NCBI GenBank assembly: GCA_963731625.1
Contig: CAVSWH010000023.1
Span: forward strand, 186,001-250,000
DNA from: PALSA-555 sp963731625
GTDB taxonomy: Bacteria; Actinomycetota; Acidimicrobiia; IMCC26256; PALSA-555
DNA length: 64,000 nucleotides
Reading direction: 5' to 3'
In this document: positions 18,343 through 27,012 of the stretch, in pieces
Position numbering within the stretch: the first letter of the stretch is position 1
How the letters are laid out: the number at the start of each line of letters is the position of its first letter
The notes under the pieces: model-generated
What the model was told of the DNA's origin: nothing
Database searches by the model: none
Seen by the model: only the letters and a program-made list of their open reading frames with translations
Program-made: the position numbers and the translations under genes

Positions 18343-19535
18343 GCTGCCGCCGCGGCGACGGGCACGTTCGAGTAGCCGGCGACGTTCGACATGTGCACCC
18401 GGCGCAGGCCCGACTCGTCGACCGTGTAGCGGGGCCAGCGTGCCGCGATCTCCTCGAACGCGACGCGGCTCTCGAGCCGGGCGAGTGCCGCGCCGAGGCA
18501 GGCGTGGATCCCGTGCCCGAGCCCCAACGGGAGGGTGGCGGGCCGGTCGATGGAGAACCCGTCCGGGTCGTCGTAGGCGCGCTCGTCGCGGTTCGCCGCG
18601 CCGGTGATGAGCAGCACCGGCATCCCGGCCGGGATGGTGCGGCCGTGCCACGTCGAGTCGACGTGCGAGAAGCGCCCCTGGTACTGCGACGGCGCCCAGT
18701 AGCGCAGGACCTCCTCGACCGCGGCGGGCGACGTGCCGGGGTCGTCGAGGAGCTTGCGCCACTCGCCCGGGTTCCGGTGGAAGAGCACGACACCGTTGCC
18801 GACGAGCTTGGTGACCGTCTCGCTGCCCGCCGCGGCGAGCAGGGTCGCGAACCCGGCGATCTCGCCGTCGCTCAGGTGCTGGCTCGGGCCGTCCTCGTCG
18901 GTGACCTCGACGGTCGTGAGGCGGGTGATCATGTCCTCGCCGGGGTGGCGGCGCTTCTCTGCGATGAGGTCCATGAAGTACTGCACCTGGTCCAGCGCGG
19001 CCTCCATGCCGGCCTGCGTCACGCCGGGCGTGTCCGGCTCGCGGTGCAGGAGCTCGTCGGTCCAGTGGCGGATCTGCTGGCGGTCGGCGGGCGGGACGCC
19101 GAGCATCGTCGAGATGACCTCGACCGGGAACGGTGCCGCGAAGTCGGCGACGAGGTCGAAGTCGGCGTGGTCCTCGAGCGGCGTCAGGAAGGCGGTGATC
19201 GTGTCGCGCACCATCGGCTCGAGCGCCTGCACCGCCCGCGGCGTGAACACGCGGCTGACCAGCTTGCGCTGCTGGTCGTGCGCGGGCGGGTCCATCATGA
19301 TGATGCTCGACCCCTTCATCGGCGTGTCCGGGTCGGTGAGCTGGTCGATGGTCAGGCCGTGCTCGCTGCTGAACGTCTTCCAGTCCCGATGGGCGGCGAG
19401 CACGTCGTCGTAGCGGCTGAGCGCCCAGAACCCGTACTGGGTGTTCTCGTAGGCCGGCGCCTCGTCGCGCATCCACCGGTACGTCTCGTAGGGGTCGTCG
19501 AAGAAGTCAGCGGAGAACGGGTTGAACTCCATCAC
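18339..19535 (-). CDS. Cytochrome P450
   Basis: 398-residue soluble bacterial P450. I-helix LAAAGSETVTKL (oxygen-activation motif), K-helix EEVLRY (ExxR), and the heme loop LGHGIHACLG with the cysteine thiolate ligand. The first residue of the heme loop is Leu instead of the usual Phe. Redox partners are not encoded nearby. An ATG at 19532 directly follows a GTG at 19535; either can be the start. Divergent from the second P450 and one base from the glyoxalase-fold gene stop, so all three minus-strand genes probably form one unit. Confidence 0.93.
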   Translation of the reverse strand: MMEFNPFSADFFDDPYETYRWMRDEAPAYENTQYGFWALSRYDDVLAAHRDWKTFSSEHGLTIDQLTDPDTPMKGSSIIMMDPPAHDQQRKLVSRVFTPRAVQALEPMVRDTITAFLTPLEDHADFDLVADFAAPFPVEVISTMLGVPPADRQQIRHWTDELLHREPDTPGVTQAGMEAALDQVQYFMDLIAEKRRHPGEDMITRLTTVEVTDEDGPSQHLSDGEIAGFATLLAAAGSETVTKLVGNGVVLFHRNPGEWRKLLDDPGTSPAAVEEVLRYWAPSQYQGRFSHVDSTWHGRTIPAGMPVLLITGAANRDERAYDDPDGFSIDRPATLPLGLGHGIHACLGAALARLESRVAFEEIAARWPRYTVDESGLRRVHMSNVAGYSNVPVAAAAA

Positions 19536-19997
19536 TCACGCCGTCGCGTACTGCCACCGGTGGGCGGGTGCCGTGCCCGGCTGCCACTCCATGCACTGCA
19601 CGTCGAAGAAGATCGGCAGGAGGTACTTCACGTAGAAGGCGTGCACGGTCACGTTGCCGGTGACGAGGTCGTCGTACTCCTTCACCCGGACCCGGTCGTC
19701 GCCACGCTGGTGGTCGTGGACCTTCCCCAAGAGCTCGTCCACCTCGGCCCGCGTGTCGCACAGCAGCCCGAGATGGTCGTAGCCGGGCGACGACATCGGC
19801 TTCGGCGACTCGGCGAGGAGGATGAACTGGCCGTCGTCGACCCGCAGGTACTGGCACTGCTGCCCGACGACCTCGACGTTCGCGCTCTGCCACCCGAAGA
19901 GGTCGCCGTAGAAGGCGGCGACGTCCGCCCGGTACGCCTCGTCGAGGGTGCCGGGAGCGAAGGTGAGCTCCATGTGGTTGAACCGGAGCGTCGGCAT
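19536..19997 (-). CDS. VOC (glyoxalase/bleomycin-resistance fold) family protein
   Basis: 153 residues with the vicinal-oxygen-chelate arrangement: FNHMELTF at the start, FYGDLFGW, then SPGYDHLGLLCDTRAEVDELL. Possible metal ligands are the histidines of FNHMEL and YDHLGL. Enzymatic role unknown; the position just upstream of a P450 suggests the same catabolic pathway. ATG 19997 is preferred because TACCGT lies 6 nt upstream; the open frame further upstream is not needed. Confidence 0.8.
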   Translation of the reverse strand: MPTLRFNHMELTFAPGTLDEAYRADVAAFYGDLFGWQSANVEVVGQQCQYLRVDDGQFILLAESPKPMSSPGYDHLGLLCDTRAEVDELLGKVHDHQRGDDRVRVKEYDDLVTGNVTVHAFYVKYLLPIFFDVQCMEWQPGTAPAHRWQYATA

Positions 19998-20003
19998 GCC
20001 GGC

Positions 20004-20009
20004 ACGGTA
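20004..20009 (-). promoter_or_regulatory. -10-like element of the VOC-P450 unit
   Basis: TACCGT on the minus strand, 6 nt before ATG 19997; leaderless pattern. Confidence 0.45.
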
Positions 20010-20060
20010 CCGCCGTCGCGCGCGGGCCGCCATCGAGGCCGGGCGCGCCATCCCACCGCG

Positions 20061-20066
20061 TAGATT
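20061..20066 (+). promoter_or_regulatory. -10-like element of the forward P450 gene
   Basis: TAGATT, 8 nt before GTG 20075. Divergent from the VOC promoter with about 50 bp between the two. Confidence 0.4.
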
Positions 20067-20074
20067 GGGTGGTC

Positions 20075-21337
20075 GTGACCGTGGGCGCAGCACCGACCGC
20101 CGACGTGCTCTCGGGATTCGACCTCACCGACCTCGACAACTTCGCCGCCGGGTTCCCCCACGACGCGTTCGTCACGCACCGGCGCGAGGCCCCCGTGCTG
20201 TGGCGCGCGCCGACCGCGCACACCCCCGACGGGGAGGGGTTCTGGTCCGTCGCGACCCACGCCGAGACGCTCGAGGTCACCCACGACCCGGTGACGTTCT
20301 CGAGCGAGCGCGGCGGCCACCGCGAGCGGGCCGGCACGATCCTCCCGGACCAGGCGATCGCCGGCGAGGTCCTCAACATGATGGACGATCCGCGGCACGC
20401 CCGGATCCGGCGTCTCGTGAGCGTCGGGCTGACCCCGAAGGCGGTCGGCGACCTCGAAGCCACCCTGCGCGCGCGCCTGCGCGCCGTGCTCGAGCGCCTC
20501 GACGACGAGTGCGACGGCGTCGCGATCGTCCGCGAGCTCCCGCTCGAGGCCATCGCGCTGCTCATGGGTGTCCCGGCCGAGGACCGCCACCAGGTCGCCG
20601 AGTGGGTCGACCACACCTTCGACTTCAAAGACCGTGAGTACATGGAGCAGACCGACGAGGTCGCGGCCGCGCACCTCGCCATGTTCGAGTACGGGCGCGA
20701 CCTGATCGCCGACAAGCGCCGTCGGCCCGGGGAGGACATGCTCTCGAGGGTCGTCCACGCTCGCCTCGACGACGAGGACCCGCCCCAGCTCACCGACAGC
20801 GAGCTACAGCTCTTCTTCTCGCTCCTCTTCTCGGCCGGCGCGGAGACGACCCGCAGCGCGGCGTCCGGCGGGCTGCTCGCCCTCGCCGAGCGGCCCGACC
20901 AGTGGGCCGCGCTGCGCGACGACCCGACGCTCGTCGCCGGCGCGGTCGAGGAGATCGTGCGCTGGACCAGCCCCTCGGCCTACAACCGCCGCACCGCGAC
21001 CCGCGACACGGTGCTCGGCGGCCAGGCCCTGCGCGCCGGCGACAAGGTGGTGTTCTGGGAGGCGTCCGCCAACCGGGACGAGCGCGTCTTCCCCGGGTCG
21101 ATGACCTTCGACGTGCGCCGCGACCCGAACCCGCACCTCGGGTTCGGGCACGGCCTGCACTTCTGCCTCGGGGCGAGCCTGGCCCGCCTCGAGCTGCGGC
21201 TCACGCTCGAGGAGCTGACCCGCCGGGTCGAGGCCCTCGAGCCGGCCGGGCCGCCCGAGTGGACCCGCAGCAACAAGCACACTGGTCTGCGCCACGTCCC
21301 CCTCCGGGTGCGACGCGGTCGAGAGGAGCTGGCATGA
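20075..21337 (+). CDS. Cytochrome P450
   Basis: About 420-residue soluble P450, a different subfamily from the one at 18339-19535. I-helix FSAGAETTRS, K-helix EEIVRW (ExxR) and heme loop FGHGLHFCLG with cysteine ligand are all canonical. TSNKHTGLRHVPLRV-like C-terminal ending (SNKHTGLRHVP) resembles the CYP125/CYP142-type sterol hydroxylase neighbourhood, but this is not proof. GTG 20075 fits the -10 spacing; GTG 20069 is an alternative. The stop overlaps the amidohydrolase ATG. Confidence 0.93.
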   Translation: MTVGAAPTADVLSGFDLTDLDNFAAGFPHDAFVTHRREAPVLWRAPTAHTPDGEGFWSVATHAETLEVTHDPVTFSSERGGHRERAGTILPDQAIAGEVLNMMDDPRHARIRRLVSVGLTPKAVGDLEATLRARLRAVLERLDDECDGVAIVRELPLEAIALLMGVPAEDRHQVAEWVDHTFDFKDREYMEQTDEVAAAHLAMFEYGRDLIADKRRRPGEDMLSRVVHARLDDEDPPQLTDSELQLFFSLLFSAGAETTRSAASGGLLALAERPDQWAALRDDPTLVAGAVEEIVRWTSPSAYNRRTATRDTVLGGQALRAGDKVVFWEASANRDERVFPGSMTFDVRRDPNPHLGFGHGLHFCLGASLARLELRLTLEELTRRVEALEPAGPPEWTRSNKHTGLRHVPLRVRRGREELA

Positions 21338-22542
21338 CGACGACCCTGGACCCGAGCGCCGCCCACCCCGACCTCTTCCTCCCCGAGCCCGAGCCGCGCG
21401 AGGTCCGCTACACGATCATCTCGGTCGACGACCACCTCGTCGAGCCCCCCCACATGTTCGAGGGCCGCCTCCCCGCCGCGCTGCAGGACCGGGCGCCGAA
21501 GGTCGTCGTCGACGAGGCCGGCCGCGAGGTCTGGGAGTTCGAGGGCGAGCGCCACTTCCAGGTCGGCCAGAACGCCGTGGCGGGCCGTCGCCTCGAGACG
21601 GTGAAGATCGAGCCGTTCCGCTTCGACCAGATGCGCCCGGGCTGCTTCGACATCGAGGCCCGCATCCGCGACATGGACATCAACGGGGTGTGGGCGTCCC
21701 TCAACTTCCCGTCGATGATCACCGGCTTCTGCGGCCGGGTGTACTCGCAGGCGAAGGACCCCGAGCTGGGGCTCGCCGTCACCCGCGCGTGGAACGACTG
21801 GTTCTACGAGGAGTGGTACTCGGCGCACCCCGAGCGCATCATCCCGATGGGCATCACCTGGCTCGCCGACGCCGAGGTCGGCGCGGCCGAGATCCGCCGG
21901 AACGCCGACCGCGGCTTCCGCTCCGTCACGCTGCCCGAGCGGCCGCACCGCATCGGGTTCCCGTCGATCTTCGACGAGTACTGGGAGCCGGTCATCGCCG
22001 CGTGCGCCGAGACGGACACGGTCGTCAGCCTCCACGTCGGCTCGTCCGGGATGGCCGACTTCCCGCGCGGCTGCCCGCCGCTGCAGCTCGGCGCGACGCT
22101 CTTCGGCCAGCTGTCGCTCACCGCGTGCGCCGAGTGGGTCTGGTCGGAGTGGGCGGTGAAGTACCCGAACCTCAAGATCGCCATGTCCGAGGGCGGGATC
22201 GGCTGGGTCGGGATGCTCATCGACCGCCTCGACAACATCGTGGACCGCTCCGGCTACGGTCTCGACGGCTTTGGCGGCCTGCGGCCCGCCGACGTGCTGC
22301 GGCGCAACTTCTGGTTCTGCACGATCGACGATCCGTCCACGATCGCCACCCGCTACGCGATCGGCATCGAGAACATCATGGTCGAGGTCGACTATCCCCA
22401 CGGCGACGGCACCTGGCCGAACACCCAGGCCGTCATCGAGCGCTTCTGGGGTGACCTGCCGGTCGAGGAACTGCGGGCCCTCACCCACGAGAACGCCGCC
22501 CGCCTCTACCGCCATCCGCTGCCCGCGGTCTGCCTCCCCTGA
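21334..22542 (+). CDS. Amidohydrolase family (amidohydrolase_2/ACMSD-like) protein
   Basis: 402-residue TIM-barrel metal hydrolase or decarboxylase. N-terminal ISVDDHLVEPPHMFEGR replaces the HxH of classic amidohydrolases with DDH. Later motifs are VVSLHVGSSG (histidine ligand), MSEGGIGWVG and the distal VEVDYPHGDGTWPNT with an aspartate ligand. This matches the amidohydrolase-2 proteins often found beside P450s in actinobacteria; reaction unknown. The ATG at 21334 has GAGAGGAG upstream and overlaps the P450 stop (ATGA). Confidence 0.9.
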   Translation: MTTTLDPSAAHPDLFLPEPEPREVRYTIISVDDHLVEPPHMFEGRLPAALQDRAPKVVVDEAGREVWEFEGERHFQVGQNAVAGRRLETVKIEPFRFDQMRPGCFDIEARIRDMDINGVWASLNFPSMITGFCGRVYSQAKDPELGLAVTRAWNDWFYEEWYSAHPERIIPMGITWLADAEVGAAEIRRNADRGFRSVTLPERPHRIGFPSIFDEYWEPVIAACAETDTVVSLHVGSSGMADFPRGCPPLQLGATLFGQLSLTACAEWVWSEWAVKYPNLKIAMSEGGIGWVGMLIDRLDNIVDRSGYGLDGFGGLRPADVLRRNFWFCTIDDPSTIATRYAIGIENIMVEVDYPHGDGTWPNTQAVIERFWGDLPVEELRALTHENAARLYRHPLPAVCLP

Positions 22543-22612
22543 GCGCCGACCGGGACGCCGTCCCCGCCCCCGAGGCCCGCCGTGAGGCCCCAAGCGGCGG
22601 GCGCCGGCAGGC

Positions 22613-22618
22613 CAGAAT
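22613..22618 (+). promoter_or_regulatory. -10-like element of the PlsY-like gene
   Basis: CAGAAT, 6 nt before ATG 22625. The same hexamer and spacing recur upstream of starts 26898 and 38534. Confidence 0.4.
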
Positions 22619-22624
22619 GACCCG

Positions 22625-23224
22625 ATGCTGGCGGCAGGGGTGTGCCTCGTTTCGTTCGCCGCGGGCTCGATCCCGTTCTCGAACCTCATGGCGCGCTGGA
22701 GGGCGGGGGTCGACCTCCGCGACACGGGCACCGGCACCGTGTCGGGGACGTCGCTGTACCACGTCACCGGCTTCGCGGCCCTCGCCGTCGCCGGGAGCTG
22801 CGACGTCGCCAAGGGCGCGGTCGGTCCCGTGCTGGCGCTGCACCACCCCATCCTCGGGGGGGTCGCCGGTGGCCTCGCCGTCGCCGGCCACAACTGGTCT
22901 CCGTTCCTGCGCGGCCACGGCGGGCGGGGCATCGCGCCCGCGCTGGGCGCGCTGCTCGTCAACGCCTGGCCCGGCGCGGTCCTCCTCCTCGTCCTGCTCG
23001 TCGTCTCCCGCCTCGCCCGCCAGACCGGCCTCGGCTCCTTCGTCGCCGAGGTCGCGCTCACACCGGTCCTCGCCGTGACGAACGGCACGAGCGGCGCCGT
23101 TGCCGGCGGCGCCATCGCCGCGCCGATGCTCGTGAAGCGAGTCGTCGGCAACCGGCGGCCCGCCACCCCCGGGCTCGGCGTGTACGCCCAGCGCCTCTTC
23201 TTCGACCGCGACGCGCGCCCGTGA
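22625..23224 (+). CDS. Glycerol-3-phosphate acyltransferase (PlsY)-family membrane protein, divergent
   Basis: 199-residue integral membrane protein with about five hydrophobic segments. The PlsY landmarks are there in altered form: GSIPFSNLMARW, then DLRDTGTGTVSG (usual: GSGN-x-GATN), CDVAKGAVG (usual D-x-x-KG), and GHNWSPFLRGHGGRGIA (usual GH-x-FPVFLxFKGGKG). It may use acyl-phosphate and glycerol-3-phosphate or another acceptor. Overlaps the MFS gene by 4 bp (GTGA), an unusual partner. Confidence 0.8.
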   Translation: MLAAGVCLVSFAAGSIPFSNLMARWRAGVDLRDTGTGTVSGTSLYHVTGFAALAVAGSCDVAKGAVGPVLALHHPILGGVAGGLAVAGHNWSPFLRGHGGRGIAPALGALLVNAWPGAVLLLVLLVVSRLARQTGLGSFVAEVALTPVLAVTNGTSGAVAGGAIAAPMLVKRVVGNRRPATPGLGVYAQRLFFDRDARP

Positions 23225-24519
23225 GCATCTCCACCCTCGTGAAGCGCCGCGGGTTCCGCGACCTGCTCATCGGCCAGGGCGTGTCGTCGCTCGGCGACTG
23301 GATGGGCACGATCGCGTTCATGGCCCTCGCGCTGAAGCTCACCGGGTCGCCCACCGCGGTCGGGGGGATCCTCACGCTGCGGCTGCTCCCGGCGGCGCTC
23401 GGAGGGCCGCTCGCCACGAAGGCGGTCCGCAAGTGGGACCGGCGCCGCACGATGCTGGCGATGGACGCGTTCCGGTTCCTCGTCATCGCCGCGGTGCCCC
23501 TGATCCAGAGCCTCTGGTGGATCTATCTGTGCGCCGCGGTCGTGGAGGCGGCGAGCATCGTGTTCCTCCCGGCGCGCGACTCCTCGATCCCGGACCTGGT
23601 CGGCGACGACGACCTGTCCCTCGCCGACGGGCTCGTGCTCGGCTCCTCCTACGGCATGATCCCGTTCGGAGCCGGGGCGTTCGCGGCGGTGGCCGCCCTG
23701 CCGATCGCCACGATCTTCCACCGCCAGCTCGCGCTCGTGTTCTGGATCGACGCCCTCACCTTCCTCGTCTCCTTCTCCTTCATCTATCGGCTGCGAATGC
23801 TCGGCGCCCCGACCGCCCCGGACGAGGAGCGCCAGAAGGTCCGGTTCCGCGACGCGTTCAAGATCCCGCTCGTCCGGGCGGTCATGCCCGCCACCGCGGC
23901 CGTCGCGCTCGGGCTCGGCGCGCTCTTCTCCCTCGGCATCGTCTTCGTCCGCACCGTGCTCTCGGCGAGCGACACCGAGTTCGGCGTGCTCATCGCCCTG
24001 TTCGGCATCGGCGCGGCGTTCGGCCTCGGGCTGCTGCAGCTGCGGCGAAAACGCGACCCACTCCTGGAGACTCGCCTCGGCGTCGCCGCCATCGGCGGCA
24101 TCGTCGCCGTGTTCTCGCTCGCCGGGAACATCTGGATCGCGTACGTCGGCGCGCTCGCGTTCGGCGCCGCCGCGTCGTTCACCCTCGCGTCGGGGATGGG
24201 GGCGCTCCAGTCCCGCCTCGACGGGACGGACCGGGTCCTCGCGTTCGCCGCGTTCCACGTCGTGATCCGCGTCGCCCTGAGCCTCGCCGCCATCGGCGCG
24301 GGCGTCGCCGCCCAGCTGCTCAACGACGTCCGCTGGCCGTTCGTTGGCCAGCTCGAGCCGTCCCGCGTCGTGCTGCTCTCGTGCGGGCTCCTCACCGTGC
24401 TCGCGTCGATGCTCGTGAGCGAGCGCGTCGCGAGCCCGCATCTCAAGCTGGCCTCGTCCCAGCCGACGTCGGAGCCACCGCCCGAGTCGCCACGCGCGTC
24501 GGAGACGGCGGCGTCGTGA
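23221..24519 (+). CDS. MFS transporter (enterobactin-exporter-like, MFS_3 type)
   Basis: 432 residues with about ten to twelve hydrophobic segments. It starts with LVKRRGFRDLLIGQGVSSLG and contains the loop KWDRRRTMLAMDAFR after the second or third segment and LPARDSSIPDLVGDDDL in the fourth loop, both typical of this exporter subgroup. The C-terminal tail is polar. GTG 23221 overlaps the PlsY-like stop; its own stop overlaps the DegV start. Substrate unknown. Confidence 0.9.
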   Translation: MSISTLVKRRGFRDLLIGQGVSSLGDWMGTIAFMALALKLTGSPTAVGGILTLRLLPAALGGPLATKAVRKWDRRRTMLAMDAFRFLVIAAVPLIQSLWWIYLCAAVVEAASIVFLPARDSSIPDLVGDDDLSLADGLVLGSSYGMIPFGAGAFAAVAALPIATIFHRQLALVFWIDALTFLVSFSFIYRLRMLGAPTAPDEERQKVRFRDAFKIPLVRAVMPATAAVALGLGALFSLGIVFVRTVLSASDTEFGVLIALFGIGAAFGLGLLQLRRKRDPLLETRLGVAAIGGIVAVFSLAGNIWIAYVGALAFGAAASFTLASGMGALQSRLDGTDRVLAFAAFHVVIRVALSLAAIGAGVAAQLLNDVRWPFVGQLEPSRVVLLSCGLLTVLASMLVSERVASPHLKLASSQPTSEPPPESPRASETAAS

Positions 24520-25349
24520 GCGTCGCCGTCGTCACCGACAGCGCCGCGGCGCTGCCCGCCGGGCTGGCCGACCGCTCCGGCGTCACCGTCGTGCCCATGT
24601 GGCTCACCGTCGGCGGCGAGGCCGAGGTCGAGGGCGCCCGTCCCCTCGAGGATCTCGTCGACCAGGAGGGCGTCACGACGTCGGCGCCCACGCCCGGTGA
24701 GTTCGAGCAGGCGATCAAGGACCGGCTGCGCGCCAGCGACGGCGTCGTCGTGCTCACGATCGCCGCGTCCATGAGCGCCACGTTCCAGGCGGCGCACCTC
24801 GCCGGCGAGGCCGTCGGCGGCCCGGTGCGCGTCGTCGACACCGCGACGGCGGGCGGCGCCGAGGCGCTCGTCGTGCTCGCCGCGGCGCAGGCCGCGAAGC
24901 GGGGCGACTCGCTCGACGCCGTCGAGCGGACGGCCCGGGACGTGATCGAGCGGGTGCGCCTCGTCGCCACGCTGCCGACGCTGGACCATCTCGTGCGCAG
25001 CGGCCGCGTGCCGGGCCTCGCCGGCTGGGCGGGGAACCGGTTGGGGATCAACCCGCTCTTCGAGTTCCGCCGGGGCAAGGTGCGCCGGCTCCGCCCCGCG
25101 CTGTCCCGTGACGCCGCGCTCGACCGGATGGTCGGGATCCTGCGCCGCTCCCGCGTGCCGGGCGCGCGCCTCCACGCCGCGGCGCTCCACGCGCTCGCGC
25201 CCGACGCCGGCGAGGACCTGCTGCATCGGGTCCTGGGTCAGGACGATTCGCCCGACGCGTTCCTCGGCGGGTTCGGCCCCGTGATGGTCGTCCACACCGG
25301 GCCCGGTCTCGCCGGGCTTGCGTGGTGGTGGGAGCCCGCCGCCGACTGA
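24516..25349 (+). CDS. DegV family fatty-acid-binding protein
   Basis: 277 residues of the DegV fold, which binds a fatty acid and serves fatty acid kinase-type pathways in other bacteria. VAVVTDSAAALP opens the protein, then TSAPTPGEFEQAI, VVLTIAASMSATFQAA and ATLPTLDHLVRSGRV, all family hallmarks. Third gene of the PlsY-like/MFS/DegV overlap unit (GTGA at 24516). PlsY uses acyl-phosphate, so a DegV partner would make sense for acyl-phosphate supply; that link is inference. Confidence 0.92.
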   Translation: MSVAVVTDSAAALPAGLADRSGVTVVPMWLTVGGEAEVEGARPLEDLVDQEGVTTSAPTPGEFEQAIKDRLRASDGVVVLTIAASMSATFQAAHLAGEAVGGPVRVVDTATAGGAEALVVLAAAQAAKRGDSLDAVERTARDVIERVRLVATLPTLDHLVRSGRVPGLAGWAGNRLGINPLFEFRRGKVRRLRPALSRDAALDRMVGILRRSRVPGARLHAAALHALAPDAGEDLLHRVLGQDDSPDAFLGGFGPVMVVHTGPGLAGLAWWWEPAAD

Positions 25350-25353
25350 GCGC

Positions 25354-26106
25354 CTACACCGCGCCCGCGGGCTGGCGCGGCGAGGCGGCGTGGTCGACGC
25401 ACCAGTCGACCGCCGCGAGGACGGGCGCCACCGCGGACGTCTCGAACCCGTGCCCCAGCCCCTCGACGAGGTCGAGGCGGCGCGGCTCGTGCGCCGTGTC
25501 GTAGAGGAGCGTCGCGTCCTCCGGCGAGATGAACGGGTCGTCGCGGCCGTGGATGACGGCGACCGGCACGGAGAGCGCCGCCGCGAGCTCGACGGGCGGC
25601 GCGGCGCGGGCGACGCGCGACGCGATCCGCACGCCCATGTGGCGGCGCGCCAGGTTGCGACCGAGTGGCGTCTGGGTCAGGAGCGCCGAGAGGACGCCGC
25701 GCGCGTTGCGGGGGAGCTTCCAGCGCGCCGGGCAGCTCACCGTGACGACGCCCGCCAGACCGTCGGGGTGCGTCGCCGCGTAGCGCAGCGCGGCGATCGC
25801 GCCCATCGACGCGCCGACCAGCACGAGCGGGCGTCCCGACGGTGCCACCGCGTCGACCGCCGCGGCGACGTCGAGGTGCTCGTCGTCGCCGAGCGTCGTC
25901 GTGCCCCCGGAGGCGCCGTGGCCCCGCGCGTCGTAGCCGACGACGTCGAAGCCGTGGGCCCGCAGCGCCTCGGCGAGCGCCACCATCTTGACCTCGGCGC
26001 AGCCCGCCGCGAAGCCGTGGACGAGCACGACGGTCCCCCGCGCCGGCGGATCCGCCCTCCACCGGGTCGCCGCCAAGCGCACACCGTCAGCGGTGACGAG
26101 CTCCAC
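25354..26106 (-). CDS. Alpha/beta hydrolase
   Basis: 250-residue serine hydrolase, probably cytoplasmic. Oxyanion region VLVHGFAAGC, nucleophile elbow GASMGA, acid in HGRDDPFISP and histidine in EGLGHGFET make a full catalytic triad. N-terminal TADGVRLAATRW resembles serine aminopeptidase S33 / monoglyceride-lipase-like hydrolases. The start is GTG 26106 with GGGGAGG upstream. Substrate unknown. Confidence 0.9.
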   Translation of the reverse strand: MELVTADGVRLAATRWRADPPARGTVVLVHGFAAGCAEVKMVALAEALRAHGFDVVGYDARGHGASGGTTTLGDDEHLDVAAAVDAVAPSGRPLVLVGASMGAIAALRYAATHPDGLAGVVTVSCPARWKLPRNARGVLSALLTQTPLGRNLARRHMGVRIASRVARAAPPVELAAALSVPVAVIHGRDDPFISPEDATLLYDTAHEPRRLDLVEGLGHGFETSAVAPVLAAVDWCVDHAASPRQPAGAV

Positions 26107-26131
26107 GGTCCTCCCCGGATCGGATGCGCCG

Positions 26132-26137
26132 ACGATA
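26132..26137 (-). promoter_or_regulatory. -10-like element of the hydrolase gene
   Basis: TATCGT on the minus strand, 25 nt before GTG 26106, leaving room for a normal leader with a Shine-Dalgarno site. Confidence 0.35.
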
Positions 26138-26166
26138 CCGTCGGGCCGTCGGCGTCGGCGCCGCCG

Positions 26167-26898
26167 TCACGTCGTCACGGCGAGGATCGGCGCGGTGAGC
26201 TCAGGCCGGCACACCAGGAGGTCGGGGAGCCAGGGGTCGCGCCGGTTGTACTCGAGCGGCGACCCGTCGAGACGCGACGCGTGCAGCCCGGCCGCGGTCG
26301 CGACCGCGACGGGCGCGGCCGAATCCCACTCGTGCTGGCCACCGGCGTGCACGTAGGCGTCGACCTCGCCGAGGATCACCGCAGCCGTCTTCGCACCGGC
26401 GGACCCCATCGCGACGAGCTCGGCGTCGAGGGCCGCCGCGACGTCACGCGCGACGTCGGGGGCCCGGGTGCGGCTCACCACGACCCGCACGTGACGCGAC
26501 CCGCGCGCCGGCACGACCGGCGGCGACGCGGTGGAGAGGACGTGACCCTGCGCCGGCAGCGCGACCGCGCCCACACGCACGCCGACGCCGCGTGCCCACA
26601 GCGCGACGTGTACCGCCCAGTCGGCGCGGCCGGGCTCGGTGAACTCGCGCGTCCCGTCCAGCGGGTCGACGATCCACACCCGGTCGGCGTCGACCCGCGT
26701 GCGATCGTCGGCCGACTCCTCCGACAGGACGGCGTCGTCGGGGTGCTCGGCGCGGAGCAGCGCGAGGAGCCGTCGGTTCGCGAGCGCGTCTCCCGCGGCG
26801 CCGACCGCGCCGGCGTCCCGCGCCCCGCGCGCGTGGACATCGACGAGCAGGTCCCCGGCGGCCGTGGCGTAGCGCGCCGCGTCGTCGTGATCGCCCAT
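26167..26898 (-). CDS. cysQ: 3'(2'),5'-bisphosphate nucleotidase CysQ / inositol monophosphatase family
   Basis: 243 residues. Metal-binding motifs of the Li-sensitive phosphatase superfamily: LSEES, VDPLDGTREF and HEWDSAAPVAVATAAG. The TREF after DPLDGT and the size point to the CysQ branch, which hydrolyses PAP from sulfate assimilation, rather than inositol monophosphatase. ATG 26898 has CAGAAT 6 nt upstream. Convergent genes are not coupled to it; no sulfate genes are nearby. Confidence 0.85.
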   Translation of the reverse strand: MGDHDDAARYATAAGDLLVDVHARGARDAGAVGAAGDALANRRLLALLRAEHPDDAVLSEESADDRTRVDADRVWIVDPLDGTREFTEPGRADWAVHVALWARGVGVRVGAVALPAQGHVLSTASPPVVPARGSRHVRVVVSRTRAPDVARDVAAALDAELVAMGSAGAKTAAVILGEVDAYVHAGGQHEWDSAAPVAVATAAGLHASRLDGSPLEYNRRDPWLPDLLVCRPELTAPILAVTT

Positions 26899-26904
26899 CC
26901 CGGC

Positions 26905-26910
26905 ATTCTG
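26905..26910 (-). promoter_or_regulatory. -10-like element of cysQ
   Basis: CAGAAT on the minus strand, 6 nt before ATG 26898. Confidence 0.4.
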
Positions 26911-27012
26911 CTCGGCCCCTCGAGCCTCGCAGGGGCCTCGCGCCGCCTTTACGCCCACCTGACCTTGCGCCGGTTGCCTCTGATGACAGCAACCAACACC
27001 AGGAGCGAACCA

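Noticed and set aside
20980..24441. 1153-codon open frame on the minus strand across the P450, amidohydrolase, PlsY-like and MFS genes
   Set aside because: Composition is Arg/Glu/Asp/Ala-rich and low in hydrophobic order, and it runs antisense to four genes with clear motifs; it is a high-GC shadow.
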